A DNA stretch of 39,460 bases from Rhodocyclaceae bacterium (GCA_020247395.1 JADCJC010000116.1:1-39460); one strand, 5' to 3'. Numbered from the stretch's first letter, positions 8,700 through 15,811 are shown. Notes: generated by a model not told the origin, from the letters alone. Made by a program: numbers and translations.

Positions 8700-9721
8700 C
8701 ACTTGGCCCCTTTCTCTTTCTTCGCCGTCGCCGCGTCAAACTCGGCACGAATCTCGGCGGCCATGTCGTCCGGCAAATCCCGCGCAAGATCAAGTGAGAG
8801 GTCATTGCCTTTTTTGGCGGCGGCTAGGGCCTCTTGATACAGCGCGGGGATGTCCGGTGCATCCGTCGCCGGTTGTGCGCTTGGCGGGGCTTGTGGCGAT
8901 TCTGCGGGGGTGATTTCGCCGGTGGCGGTGTCAACACGCTCTGATTCGCCGTCGATTGCTGGTGGCACGAAAGTGTTGTTGATTGCATCTTGCACATTCA
9001 GCGCTTGTGCGCCACGATCACCGGCATCGTTGAGGTTCAGTGCCGTGGCGAGTTCGTTTGACTTCGGTAGGTACTTGCAGATGCGTCGAATCAGCGTCTT
9101 GCGCGCCATCTCGTCAAAGTCGGTATCCCAAGGTGTTTTCTTGTCCCACTTCTTGGCGTTCTGCACGTTCTGCGAACGGTCGCGGATTTTCTTAATTTCC
9201 GCCAGCGTCATCACTTCGACGTGAGTACCGCCGCCCTTCAGCTTGGCGACCGCATAACCAAATTTGACTTCACCGGCGTCGCCCTCGATGTACGGGATGT
9301 GTTTCACGCCCGGCTCGGTGCCAAATTGAACTTCGTAATCGTCTTTTTCGTGAACAAGGTATGCGCCGATGCTTTCGACCAAGCCGCTGCGGCGCGCCAA
9401 CTCAAGCATTCCTTGGTATCCGATTTGGAGAGTGCATTGATCCTTGTAAGGAATCAGAAAGCACTCGCCTAGCATGCCTGGGCGCAGGCCCAGCTGCGAC
9501 GCCTGAATGACGCTGGCAAACACGCTGGCCGGTTGGCATTCGGCAAGTTTGGCATTCATGCGAAAACACGTTAGCGCAACGCGCATCATCGTGTCGGGGT
9601 TTAGGTGTTTCGGCAGCGCCCGCGCAATCTCCCCTTTATACGCTTCGAGCATTGCGGGAAAATTGGCGGGTTTCTTTTGCTCCTGACCGGTTGCAACTGC
9701 TTTTAGTGCGGATGTACTCAT
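8699..9721 (-). CDS. recT: RecT-family single-strand annealing protein
   Basis: Anneals complementary ssDNA and works with the exonuclease encoded next to it. 340 residues from ATG 9721, with GGAG 8 bases upstream; the ORF opens 8 codons earlier but has no such site there. Family segments visible are ALTCFRMNAKLAECQPASV, ASQLGLRPGMLGECFLIPY, LQIGYQGMLELARRSG and the MARKTLIRRICKYLP region. The C-terminal 80 residues are Pro/Ala/Asp-rich, an acidic tail common in these proteins. Confidence 0.93.
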   Translation of the reverse strand: MSTSALKAVATGQEQKKPANFPAMLEAYKGEIARALPKHLNPDTMMRVALTCFRMNAKLAECQPASVFASVIQASQLGLRPGMLGECFLIPYKDQCTLQIGYQGMLELARRSGLVESIGAYLVHEKDDYEVQFGTEPGVKHIPYIEGDAGEVKFGYAVAKLKGGGTHVEVMTLAEIKKIRDRSQNVQNAKKWDKKTPWDTDFDEMARKTLIRRICKYLPKSNELATALNLNDAGDRGAQALNVQDAINNTFVPPAIDGESERVDTATGEITPAESPQAPPSAQPATDAPDIPALYQEALAAAKKGNDLSLDLARDLPDDMAAEIRAEFDAATAKKEKGAK

Positions 9722-9731
9722 GTGAAAACTC

Positions 9732-10703
9732 CTACTTAGTGGCAAGCCTGAAAACCCGGCTCATGGTGATGCGCTTGTATTTCTCAAATTGCTCTGGGTG
9801 CTCAGCGCTGAATGCCTTCTGGTCGAATCGCTTGGTTTCTTGCGTCTTCCATGTGCAGAGCTTCTTCTCGCCGTCCATCAGCGCGGCGGCGGGTTCCATG
9901 AATGCCTGAATCTGAAACTCCAGTTCATCAGCCTCATCGCCGGTGCTTTTCAAAATCCGCTTCAGGCGCGCGAGTTCAGCGATCTTTTGCTGAATCTCGG
10001 GTGTGGCCTGTTTGGTCAACCCGTTGTCGATTGGGAACAAGATCGACAGGTCCTGAAAATTCAGAGGGTCTGGCGGCGTGTCGCCTTCGACGTGAATCGT
10101 CCAGAACTCAGTGCACTTGGCGCGCATGGCGGCAATGGTTTCGTCATCGCGTTCAACGAAGTACGGCACCAGGTTGTCCGCACCGATCAAGCAACCAACA
10201 ACACACAGGCGACGCTTGGTGATGCCTAGCCCGTGCATCACTTGCGCGGCGTACTCGATAGGCACTTCGTCGGTGTCCATCTCGCCCCACTTCTTGGAAG
10301 CAAACGCATGCACGGTTTTGATTTCGACGTTGACGTGTTCGCCGTCTAGCAGAATCTCGCGGTCGATCTCGCAAGCCAGAAACGGCAGGTCGGCGTCTTG
10401 ATAGCGCTGAGACGTCGCCACAGCCTCAACCGTGTGGCCACGCGCCTCCAGCTCATCGACCAGCATTTCGAATGCCGGTTGCTCCCAACGATGGCCGCGA
10501 CTAAACAGCTTCGCTTTGCTGCGTTGTTCAACATCACGAGCATCGGCAGTGCGCCTTCCGGTTTTGTCTTCCCAGACTTGCACCGGCGTTCGCCACGGCG
10601 ATACACCCATGATGGCGGCCACATCTGATCCGCCGATGTATTTGGTGCGGTCACTGCCCGCGCCAGTTTCGCCGGTGTTGATAGGTTGGCTAAGGTCGTT
10701 CAC
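9732..10703 (-). CDS. YqaJ-type viral recombinase / lambda-exonuclease-like nuclease
   Basis: 5'-3' dsDNA exonuclease that makes the substrate for RecT. 323 residues. The motifs are IGGSDVAAIMGVSPWRTPVQVW at the N-terminus (broken here by no gap), then GHRWEQPAFEMLVDE, CEIDREI and the nuclease core HVNVEIKTVH (E-x-K), followed by the Gln/Tyr helix PIEYAAQVMHGLGI. The GTG start overlaps the TGA of the upstream gene (GTGA). The exonuclease plus annealing protein pair is the Red-like recombination module. Confidence 0.9.
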   Translation of the reverse strand: MNDLSQPINTGETGAGSDRTKYIGGSDVAAIMGVSPWRTPVQVWEDKTGRRTADARDVEQRSKAKLFSRGHRWEQPAFEMLVDELEARGHTVEAVATSQRYQDADLPFLACEIDREILLDGEHVNVEIKTVHAFASKKWGEMDTDEVPIEYAAQVMHGLGITKRRLCVVGCLIGADNLVPYFVERDDETIAAMRAKCTEFWTIHVEGDTPPDPLNFQDLSILFPIDNGLTKQATPEIQQKIAELARLKRILKSTGDEADELEFQIQAFMEPAAALMDGEKKLCTWKTQETKRFDQKAFSAEHPEQFEKYKRITMSRVFRLATK

Positions 10704-11086
10704 GCCGCACCCCGCCCAGCAAACGCGCCGATCACAATCCGGCCGATCACTTCTGCTGTAACGCGGGCATCACCTTTGAAATGCGCCACCAGCGCGTTTT
10801 TGAGCGCCTCAAACTGGTCATCGTCTTGGCACAAGCAATCGCTGATAAACCAATCCGGCTCGGTGGCGATCTCTTTTGCGATAGCAGCAAGCCGTGCGCT
10901 TTCACGCTTGGCCACGGCGGCGGGATAGCGGATTTCGGTCAGCCGACGCTCAAGAAACTCGCGCTCGTCGCGGGAAAGTGCGCCGCGCAATTCATTGGCG
11001 ACCGGACGGACGTCGACGCCGGTATTGGCGCGGATGACCGCAGCGGCGGCATTGACGGCACGGGCGTCGAAGTCTCCGGCGCTCAT
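10700..11086 (-). CDS. Unknown phage protein, helical
   Basis: 128 residues, starting MSAGDFDARAVNAAAAVIRA. It is strongly helical and charged (EREFLERRLTEIRYPAAVAKRESARLAAIAKEIA cut into helices). A TTG opening at 11188 exists, but the ATG at 11086 overlaps the stop of the small membrane peptide (ATGA), which favours it. No family recognised. Lies immediately before the exonuclease gene. Confidence 0.6.
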   Translation of the reverse strand: MSAGDFDARAVNAAAAVIRANTGVDVRPVANELRGALSRDEREFLERRLTEIRYPAAVAKRESARLAAIAKEIATEPDWFISDCLCQDDDQFEALKNALVAHFKGDARVTAEVIGRIVIGAFAGRGAA

Positions 11087-11184
11087 GCCTGCACCGCCGG
11101 TAAGCAGAACAACACGATCAGGCCGATGGTGCAGGCCCACGCAATGATGGCGTCGATACGGTCTTTGGATGGTATTTTCATCAT
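11083..11184 (-). CDS. 33-residue membrane peptide
   Basis: The reverse strand reads MMKIPSKDRIDAIIAWACTI, followed by a hydrophobic stretch GLIVLLC-like and PAVQA, then TGA. It is a basic N-terminus plus one membrane helix. Its stop overlaps the next ATG (ATGA), in line with the overlap style of the whole operon. It has no strong ribosome site. Too short for most gene callers; the call is based on composition and coupling. Confidence 0.4.
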   Translation of the reverse strand: MMKIPSKDRIDAIIAWACTIGLIVLFCLPAVQA

Positions 11185-11197
11185 TCAAATAACTAAA

Positions 11198-11653
11198 TTA
11201 CTGAATGACTAATCTGCGGACGGCGCGGACTCGGCCGCCGTCGTCCTTGTGACAGCTGACCTGGTAGCCGTAGCTGAAGTTCTGCATCCAGGCGTAGTTC
11301 GCCGAGTACTGCTCACCAGACCAATACCACGCGGCCTCAAAGTGTTCAGCCGCATTGGCGAACAGTAGGGCCTGCTCTTTGCGGGTAGGTAGGCTGTATG
11401 TGCCAACGGGGTGATCGTTGGTGGCCAGAGCAGCGGCCAGTGCTTTGGCCTTATCCCACGGCGCGTTTTCGTGCAGAAGCAGGTTTAGGTAAAGCGCAAT
11501 GTCGCCTGCGCCTTCGGTGCCGCTGCGGGTGATGCCCACAAAGATGTCGTCGCCAATGCGGGTGCCAATGGCCAGAAGATCGGCTCGGGCGATGGTAGAA
11601 AGCGGGATTGCTGCTGGGGTGGTCTCGGTGACCGGCTGTGCTCTGGATTGCAT
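11198..11653 (-). CDS. DUF1566 (Lcl C-terminal)-like protein
   Basis: 151 residues and the first gene of the pL operon. The C-terminal half has the DUF1566 pattern: tightly packed Trp/Tyr (AAWYWSGEQYSANYAWMQNF) ending in GRVRAVRRL, a C-type-lectin-like fold. Also visible is SLPTRKEQALL, the family's PSDAEW-like spot. A GGAGG box lies 6 bases before ATG 11653. In phages such genes are common near the immunity region but have no assigned role. Confidence 0.7.
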   Translation of the reverse strand: MQSRAQPVTETTPAAIPLSTIARADLLAIGTRIGDDIFVGITRSGTEGAGDIALYLNLLLHENAPWDKAKALAAALATNDHPVGTYSLPTRKEQALLFANAAEHFEAAWYWSGEQYSANYAWMQNFSYGYQVSCHKDDGGRVRAVRRLVIQ

Positions 11654-11687
11654 GTGACCTCCATATGCCCGATGGGGCGATAGGGAG

Positions 11688-11717
11688 AATATAAGGCAAT
11701 GCCTTTATGCTTGTCAA
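11688..11717 (-). promoter_or_regulatory. Leftward early promoter pL
   Basis: On the minus strand a perfect TTGACA (11717-11712), an 18-base spacer and TATATT (11693-11688) precede the DUF1566 gene. The repressor operator AGGCAATGCCT fills the spacer (11694-11704), so bound repressor would block polymerase directly. Confidence 0.85.
11694..11704. promoter_or_regulatory. Operator OL1 (AGGCAATGCCT)
   Basis: An 11-bp palindrome within the pL spacer; with flanks, AAGGCAATGCCTT. It is shared with pR and is presumed to be bound by the prophage repressor. Confidence 0.75.
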
Positions 11718-11718
11718 T

Positions 11719-11729
11719 AGGCAATGCCT
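11719..11729. promoter_or_regulatory. Operator OL2 (AGGCAATGCCT)
   Basis: A second exact copy, just upstream of the pL -35, with its centre 25 bp from OL1. A pair of sites allows cooperative binding. Confidence 0.75.
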
Positions 11730-11748
11730 TATATTTTTGCGCTTGTCG

Positions 11749-11772
11749 TAAAAAAACCCGCCGAAACGGGTT
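11749..11772 (-). terminator. Terminator of the repressor operon
   Basis: On the minus strand AACCCG/CGGGTT (6-nt loop) is followed by seven T. It lies 18 bases after the zinc-ribbon gene and directly upstream of pL, so it shields pL from repressor-operon readthrough. Confidence 0.85.
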
Positions 11773-11789
11773 GTGCTGAAGGTTGGGGG

Positions 11790-12329
11790 CTAGTTTAAAA
11801 CGCTAGACCTGCGGATAAATTCAGTCAGATTTTCACCGCGCTTTGTGCATGATGAGTTCCACGCGTTCACAAACGTATTGCCATCGGCCTCTTTTACAAG
11901 CAACTTTGATTTTGGCGTCAATATGGCCTGCCCTGGCAATATTGCGCCAAAGCTGTTTTTGGCGCGATATTCATAGCAAACCGCACCATCTTCGGGAAGA
12001 TGGACTTTCGTAATGTCGAATGTCGCCGGGTCTTTTGCGGAGTTTTTTAAGGAAAGTGCGCCGACTGCGGCCATTTGAATCAATGCTGTGCGTTTCTTTT
12101 CTTTTTCAATTTCCGCTTGTGTTTTTTGCGGCGGTGGCGGTGGTGGCGGGGCAGAGGCGCGATCAGTTTGCCCAACTAGTGCGGTGACAACGCCAACAGC
12201 AAAAATTGACGCGACCAAAACGGCCAAAAGCGATGTTTTCTTTACGGGATTTTTAATGCCGCACGACGGACAAACCTTTGCGCTATCGCTTACCTGGGCC
12301 TTGCATTCCCTGCATGGTTTCAGAGCCAT
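11790..12329 (-). CDS. Zinc-ribbon membrane protein in the repressor operon
   Basis: 179 residues. The N-terminal zinc ribbon has CxxC pairs (CREC ... CPSC), then one membrane helix ([20 protein letters not shown]), a run of Pro (7), a charged linker, and a C-terminal domain of about 100 residues ([20 protein letters not shown] ... NAWNSSC), which probably lies in the periplasm. ATG 12329 has AAAGG 7 bases upstream; a TTG two codons earlier is less likely. It lies 19 bases after the repressor gene, so it should be expressed in the lysogen. A lysogenic-conversion or exclusion role is inferred from this. Confidence 0.7.
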   Translation of the reverse strand: MALKPCRECKAQVSDSAKVCPSCGIKNPVKKTSLLAVLVASIFAVGVVTALVGQTDRASAPPPPPPPQKTQAEIEKEKKRTALIQMAAVGALSLKNSAKDPATFDITKVHLPEDGAVCYEYRAKNSFGAILPGQAILTPKSKLLVKEADGNTFVNAWNSSCTKRGENLTEFIRRSSVLN

Positions 12330-12348
12330 TGACAAACCTTTTCAGTAT

Positions 12349-13044
12349 TTAAAGTCCGTTTTTCCCACTACGGTCTCGCACCCTGCCGATGACCTCTGGT
12401 TGATCGTCAATAGATAAATACTCGTCAGGATAAAGGTTCTTGTCAGGATTGTCGCTTACGACTCTGACGCGACCATCCAGCTGTCGAAACAACCGTTTGA
12501 CCCTGATTTCGTCACCTACACGAAACGCATACACTCGACCGCCGATCTTTTTTTCCGCCAAATTTATGAGAAGGGTATCACCGTCCGCAATGGTTGGGAG
12601 CATGGAATCGCCTTCGCCTTTCATGCGCACCAAATTTTTGACGTCTAGCGCTTCTTCAAGCAGCCACGCTTGTGAATAGGAGTGTTTGCCCTCAATTTCT
12701 TCGTGGTGATAGGCGCTGCCGTTCCCCATGCTGCCGCGCACGTTGTACACGGGTACGTAAACATATCTGTCGGAAGACGCGTTGTAGGCCGTCCGCTCTT
12801 GGTCTACGTTTGGCGCCACAACTCCGCCAAGAGGTCCGGTCAAACCCCAGAACGCCATATCGCAAACGTCCGAAAAAAAATCAAATAGGCGCTCAAGGTG
12901 TCGTTTATCTATCCGACCGAACTTTATCCAGTCAGAAACTGACGGCGCTTTCACGCCGAAATAGCGTGCAACTACAGCTTGCGACACCCCTTTGCGCCGC
13001 ATCGCCTCTTGCAACGCATCTCCTAAGTCTTTCCCTGTAAGCAT
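12349..13044 (-). CDS. Prophage repressor, HTH plus S24 peptidase (CI-like)
   Basis: 231 residues. An XRE-type HTH spans about 18-45 (VSQAVVARYFGVKAPSVSDW), and the C-terminal LexA-like domain has catalytic Ser147 in GDSMLPT and Lys183 in RVKRLF, the usual distance apart. It should repress pL and pR and maintain lysogeny. I see no Ala-Gly or Cys-Gly cleavage dipeptide in the expected linker (about 95-125, VYNVRGSMGNGSAYHH). Its start codon lies inside a half-matching operator, suggesting autoregulation. Confidence 0.9.
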   Translation of the reverse strand: MLTGKDLGDALQEAMRRKGVSQAVVARYFGVKAPSVSDWIKFGRIDKRHLERLFDFFSDVCDMAFWGLTGPLGGVVAPNVDQERTAYNASSDRYVYVPVYNVRGSMGNGSAYHHEEIEGKHSYSQAWLLEEALDVKNLVRMKGEGDSMLPTIADGDTLLINLAEKKIGGRVYAFRVGDEIRVKRLFRQLDGRVRVVSDNPDKNLYPDEYLSIDDQPEVIGRVRDRSGKNGL

Positions 13045-13049
13045 TGCCT
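13039..13049. promoter_or_regulatory. Degenerate operator over the repressor start codon
   Basis: AAGCATTGCCT matches 10 of 11 positions of the operator and includes the repressor ATG (13044-13042). Binding would let the repressor limit its own synthesis. Inferred. Confidence 0.5.
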
Positions 13050-13074
13050 AATTTTCCTTTGCACAACAAAGTTT

Positions 13075-13085
13075 AGGCAATGGCT
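13075..13085. promoter_or_regulatory. Operator OR2 (AGGCAATGGCT)
   Basis: A one-mismatch copy that overlaps the upstream edge of the pR -35, at the same relative place as OL2. Its centre lies 22 bp from OR1. Confidence 0.7.
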
Positions 13086-13113
13086 TGCATTTGTAAAGGC
13101 AATGCCTTATACT
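13085..13113 (+). promoter_or_regulatory. Rightward early promoter pR
   Basis: TTGCAT (13085-13090), a 17-base spacer and TATACT (13108-13113). The operator lies in the spacer, as in pL. It drives the Cro/YdaS-like gene. Confidence 0.8.
13097..13107. promoter_or_regulatory. Operator OR1 (AGGCAATGCCT)
   Basis: An exact 11-bp copy inside the pR spacer; with flanks, AAGGCAATGCCTT, the same as OL1. Confidence 0.75.
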
Positions 13114-13143
13114 TGCGCCATTGACCACGCAGAAAGGTTTGCA

Positions 13144-13383
13144 ATGACACGCGCAGCAATTAAGCAAGCCGCTGAAATTTGCGGTAGCCAGTCTCGGCTG
13201 GCGGCGCTTATCGGCGTAAAGCCGCCGACTGTTCACCAATGGGCGACCGGTGACAGGCCTGTGCCGGCCGGTCGTTGCATTGATATTGAAACCGCTACCA
13301 ATGGCGCAGTTACTCGCCAACACTTGCGCCCAGACGACTGGCACCGCATATGGCCCGAGCTGGCCGAACAAAAGGCCGCGTGA
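13144..13383 (+). CDS. Cro/YdaS-like HTH protein
   Basis: 79 residues from ATG 13144, about 25 bases after the expected pR start. The HTH is AEICGSQSRLAALIGVKPPTVHQW, followed by the YdaS/Cro segment VPAGRCIDIETATNGAVTRQHLRPDDW. This is the divergent partner of the repressor and probably competes for the same operators to favour lytic growth. The upstream opening at 13102 lies inside the promoter and is rejected. Confidence 0.85.
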   Translation: MTRAAIKQAAEICGSQSRLAALIGVKPPTVHQWATGDRPVPAGRCIDIETATNGAVTRQHLRPDDWHRIWPELAEQKAA

Positions 13384-13455
13384 TGCAAAACGCCACGCCA
13401 GCCGTGCATCTTGAGGCATTTATGCCTGAAAACGCCCGCCAATCCACGGGTTTGT

Positions 13456-13692
13456 TTATGCCTTTTTGTTTGCGCGGATTTTCGCTAGAGCGGTGCTTAA
13501 GCCATAAGCCAGCCGCTCTATGGATGCCGCGTCCAGAATCATCGGAATTGTTTCCGGTGCCGATGGCCCGGTGGCGGTGTGGTGGACAAGCGAAAAAGTG
13601 ACCATGAGCCCATTTTTCCCATGGCTGTCCTTGATGATGTCCATTTCCCATTCGGTCGGGAAGCGCCAGCGCGCAAGGTCTGTTTTGTCCAT
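13456..13692 (-). CDS. Unknown small protein, antisense in the cro-cII interval
   Basis: 78 residues, starting MDKTDLARWRFPTEWEMDII. Its composition looks protein-like (beta strands with GLMVTFSLVHH, then a helix SIERLAYGLSTALAKIRANKK). AAGGA lies 7 bases before the ATG. It runs against the surrounding rightward genes. A competing plus-strand ORF at 13383-13601 starts at the Cro stop, but its sequence is less protein-like. No family recognised. Confidence 0.55.
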   Translation of the reverse strand: MDKTDLARWRFPTEWEMDIIKDSHGKNGLMVTFSLVHHTATGPSAPETIPMILDAASIERLAYGLSTALAKIRANKKA

Positions 13693-13829
13693 TGGGGTTC
13701 CTTTTTTGTTGGTTGACAGTTTGGAAGCCAGATTCTGACATGACCGCGAACCCCACCCTTTTTGTGTTTTCCTCGCCCACCTTCGCGCCGGATTGGGGCT
13801 CTCTCACCCCTATAAGCAAGGTGGTTTTT

Positions 13830-13858
13830 ACCCGTGAATGGTTCTCGCGGGTTTTTTC
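13830..13858 (+). terminator. tR1-like terminator between cro and cII genes
   Basis: An 8-bp stem, ACCCGTGA/TCGCGGGT (one T-G pair, 7-nt loop), is followed by TTTTTTC. It lies 31 bases before the CII-like ATG. Transcription from pR must pass it to reach the replication genes, as at lambda tR1. Confidence 0.75.
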
Positions 13859-13889
13859 TTTGTTGTTTCGTGGTCGGTAGGTAAGCGCC

Positions 13890-14204
13890 ATGACGACACT
13901 TTCAGACGACGCGCTTGCAAGGGCTAGAAAAATCCAATCGACGGTGTTGCAGGCCGTTGCAAGCGATGCAACCGGCGTCGAATTGGCCGAAAAAACAGGG
14001 CTCTCTGAATCAAAGATTTCGCGCCTCAAAACCGAACATTTAGGCGATTTTGCAGCCATGCTCGCAGCGGTCGGCTTGAAAGTGGTTTCGGCGCGCCTTA
14101 TGTGCGTTGACCCGGACGAGTATCAGTTTTTGAACCGCATGGCGATGCCGGAAATTGCGCGCCGTGCGAAGGCTCCGGTGTTGGATTGGTCGGGGGTCGA
14201 ATGA
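13890..14204 (+). CDS. CII-like phage regulator
   Basis: 104 residues: TVLQAVASDATGVELAEKTGLSESKISRLK is a lambda-CII-type HTH, followed by a short helical tetramerisation-like stretch. The position (first gene after Cro and the terminator, before the replication genes) is that of cII. If it acts like CII, it would activate the repressor and int promoters in the lysis-lysogeny decision. Function is inferred from fold and position. Confidence 0.75.
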   Translation: MTTLSDDALARARKIQSTVLQAVASDATGVELAEKTGLSESKISRLKTEHLGDFAAMLAAVGLKVVSARLMCVDPDEYQFLNRMAMPEIARRAKAPVLDWSGVE

Positions 14205-14665
14205 AAATGACTCAGCCAAAAGTGACCCGCAAGTTTGAGATATGGGCCATCGTGAAAGCCTTTGGCAAGACTGGTGCAACCTCCAGCGAGGTTTTGGCAC
14301 GGCTGAACGCGCCCCGCATTGCGCTCGGTTTGCCGCCGCTGTCGCACATTGCCGCTTGCCGCGCGCTGGCACACTTGGAAAATGAAGGCGGGCACATCGT
14401 GCATTTTTGCGATGGCTCAACGCACGGGCGGCGGTATCGGTACTTCACAACAGGCACGGATGGGCCGCTGCCGTATCACGGCGGGCGCAATTCTATTGCC
14501 AATTGCATTCACCGTGGTGAGCCGGTGCGTCAGATCATGTCGGCGGTTCCGAAAGTTGAGTTGCCGGTTATGGCTGCGGCCCCAAAGCGCAAGTCCGCCC
14601 GGTTGATGCCGCTGGTGAAGCAATCACCGATGGACGCGTTTCTCGGCATCAGGATGGCATTGTGA
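14201..14665 (+). CDS. Unknown protein, possible winged helix
   Basis: 154 residues from an ATG that overlaps the CII-like stop (ATGA). The first 75 residues look like a winged helix (KFEIWAIVKAFGKTGATSSEV ... AACRALAHLENEGGHIVHF), followed by GRRYRYFTTG. The remainder is basic. It may act in replication or regulation; no family is recognised. Confidence 0.6.
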   Translation: MKMTQPKVTRKFEIWAIVKAFGKTGATSSEVLARLNAPRIALGLPPLSHIAACRALAHLENEGGHIVHFCDGSTHGRRYRYFTTGTDGPLPYHGGRNSIANCIHRGEPVRQIMSAVPKVELPVMAAAPKRKSARLMPLVKQSPMDAFLGIRMAL

Positions 14666-15132
14666 TGGTCGATATGCGCCAGATGCGATTTGACAACATT
14701 CCCGACGCGCCGCAGGACGGTGTGACGGTTGCGCCGCTGTCGTTGGTGCGCCGCGCCGTTGGCCGTGCTTTGGCGTTGTTGGCAGAGCTATCACGCACCG
14801 ACCCCGCAACGGCCCAGCATGTGCGCCGTGCGTTGATGTCGGACATGGGCGCACCGTTGACGCAAGCGGAGCGTCTGCGGCTTGGCAATATTTTTCGGGC
14901 ATCGCTATTTCAGCGGCAAGAATTGATGCTGTATTGGCTGCCATCGGAACGGCATATCACGACGCGCCGCACGTTTGAGGGCACGCTCCCGCGCCGGAAG
15001 GTGCCAGCAAACGCGATCTACATCGGCAGCTATCGTGATCCGTTTCCTGAATCGGGTTTTTTGGAAGACCTCGACGCGTTGTTGGCGTCGATTCGCGCTG
15101 GAGAGATTCCGCCGCAAGGTGGTGCGGAATGA
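14665..15132 (+). CDS. Unknown early phage protein
   Basis: 155 residues. ATG 14665 shares a base with the preceding TGA; a GTG one codon earlier also exists. Predicted helices are LSLVRRAVGRALALLAELSR and AERLRLGNIFRASLFQRQEL, with a C-terminal GSYRDPFPESGFLEDLDALL. No domain recognised. It is coupled on both sides by stop/start overlaps within the replication operon. Confidence 0.6.
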   Translation: MVDMRQMRFDNIPDAPQDGVTVAPLSLVRRAVGRALALLAELSRTDPATAQHVRRALMSDMGAPLTQAERLRLGNIFRASLFQRQELMLYWLPSERHITTRRTFEGTLPRRKVPANAIYIGSYRDPFPESGFLEDLDALLASIRAGEIPPQGGAE

Positions 15133-15278
15133 ATTTGCCGACTTGGTATTTCTGCCTGCCGTGCATTCATTGCGATGCCGCAGGGCCGACTGAGCAACCG
15201 CCATTCTGCAAGCGGACGCGAACCCGTTGCATCGAGAAGTGTAAAGCGTATGAGGCGACTGGAGGCCGCAAGATATGA
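15129..15278 (+). CDS. Cys-rich 49-residue mini-protein
   Basis: It starts MNLPTWYFCLPCIHCDAAGP. Six Cys occur at residues 9, 12, 15, 27, 34 and 38, with CxxC and CxxxC spacings, so a zinc-binding knuckle is likely. The C-terminal half is basic (KRTRTRC, KCKAYEATGGRKI). The start overlaps the preceding stop and its own stop overlaps the resolvase ATG, both as ATGA. That tight packing is the main support for it being a gene. Function unknown. Confidence 0.6.
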   Translation: MNLPTWYFCLPCIHCDAAGPTEQPPFCKRTRTRCIEKCKAYEATGGRKI

Positions 15279-15811
15279 CCTATGCCACCCTTGCCCTAGA
15301 CCTCGGCACCAAGACCGGCTATGCGCTTCGTCGTGCGACTGGCCGCGTCGAACATGGCACGGTCTCGTTTGCAATCAAAAAAAGCGAACAGCCAGGGAAA
15401 CGGTGGACGAATTTCCGGCGGTGGCTGGTCGATCTGAAAGCTGCGAACCCTGACATTCGGCGCATTGTGGTTGAAGATGTGCGCCGTCACCTTGGCACCG
15501 ATGCTGCTCACGCCTATGGCGCTTTCAGGGCCATCGTCGAGATGTTTGGCGATCACCACCAGATTGAAGTGGAAGCGATTGGCGTCGGCACTTGGAAAAA
15601 ACGTTTCACGGGAAACGGTGCGGCAAAAAAGGAAGAGGTGATTGAGGCGTGTAAGCGCGTCGGGTTTCAGCCGCAAACGGATAACGATGCAGACGCCATT
15701 GGCGTGTTGTTCGTGGCGATGGATGCGTGTCCGGTATTACAACCGTCACGCCCGCCGAAGTCGGCGAAGCATTTGAAAGTGGCTGGTCAGTTGCCAGCAC
15801 AACCGTTTTGA
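15275..15811 (+). CDS. RuvC-like Holliday junction resolvase
   Basis: 178 residues with the RNase H-like RuvC core: Asp9 in ALDLGTKTGYA, Glu67 in VVEDV, and Asp138 and Asp140 in DNDADAIGVL. It should cleave branched phage DNA before packaging. It is a phage version, distinct from host RuvC in its short C-terminus. Its ATG overlaps the stop of the mini-protein. Confidence 0.85.
   Translation: MTYATLALDLGTKTGYALRRATGRVEHGTVSFAIKKSEQPGKRWTNFRRWLVDLKAANPDIRRIVVEDVRRHLGTDAAHAYGAFRAIVEMFGDHHQIEVEAIGVGTWKKRFTGNGAAKKEEVIEACKRVGFQPQTDNDADAIGVLFVAMDACPVLQPSRPPKSAKHLKVAGQLPAQPF

Noticed and set aside
13383-13601. Plus-strand ORF starting at the Cro-like stop
   Set aside because: It opposes the minus-strand 13456-13692 gene, has no ribosome site of its own beyond overlap, and poor protein-like composition. 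Not excluded fully.
13310-14059. Minus-strand ORF of 249 codons
   Set aside because: It covers the Cro-like gene and the start of the CII-like gene in antisense and has no recognisable domain.
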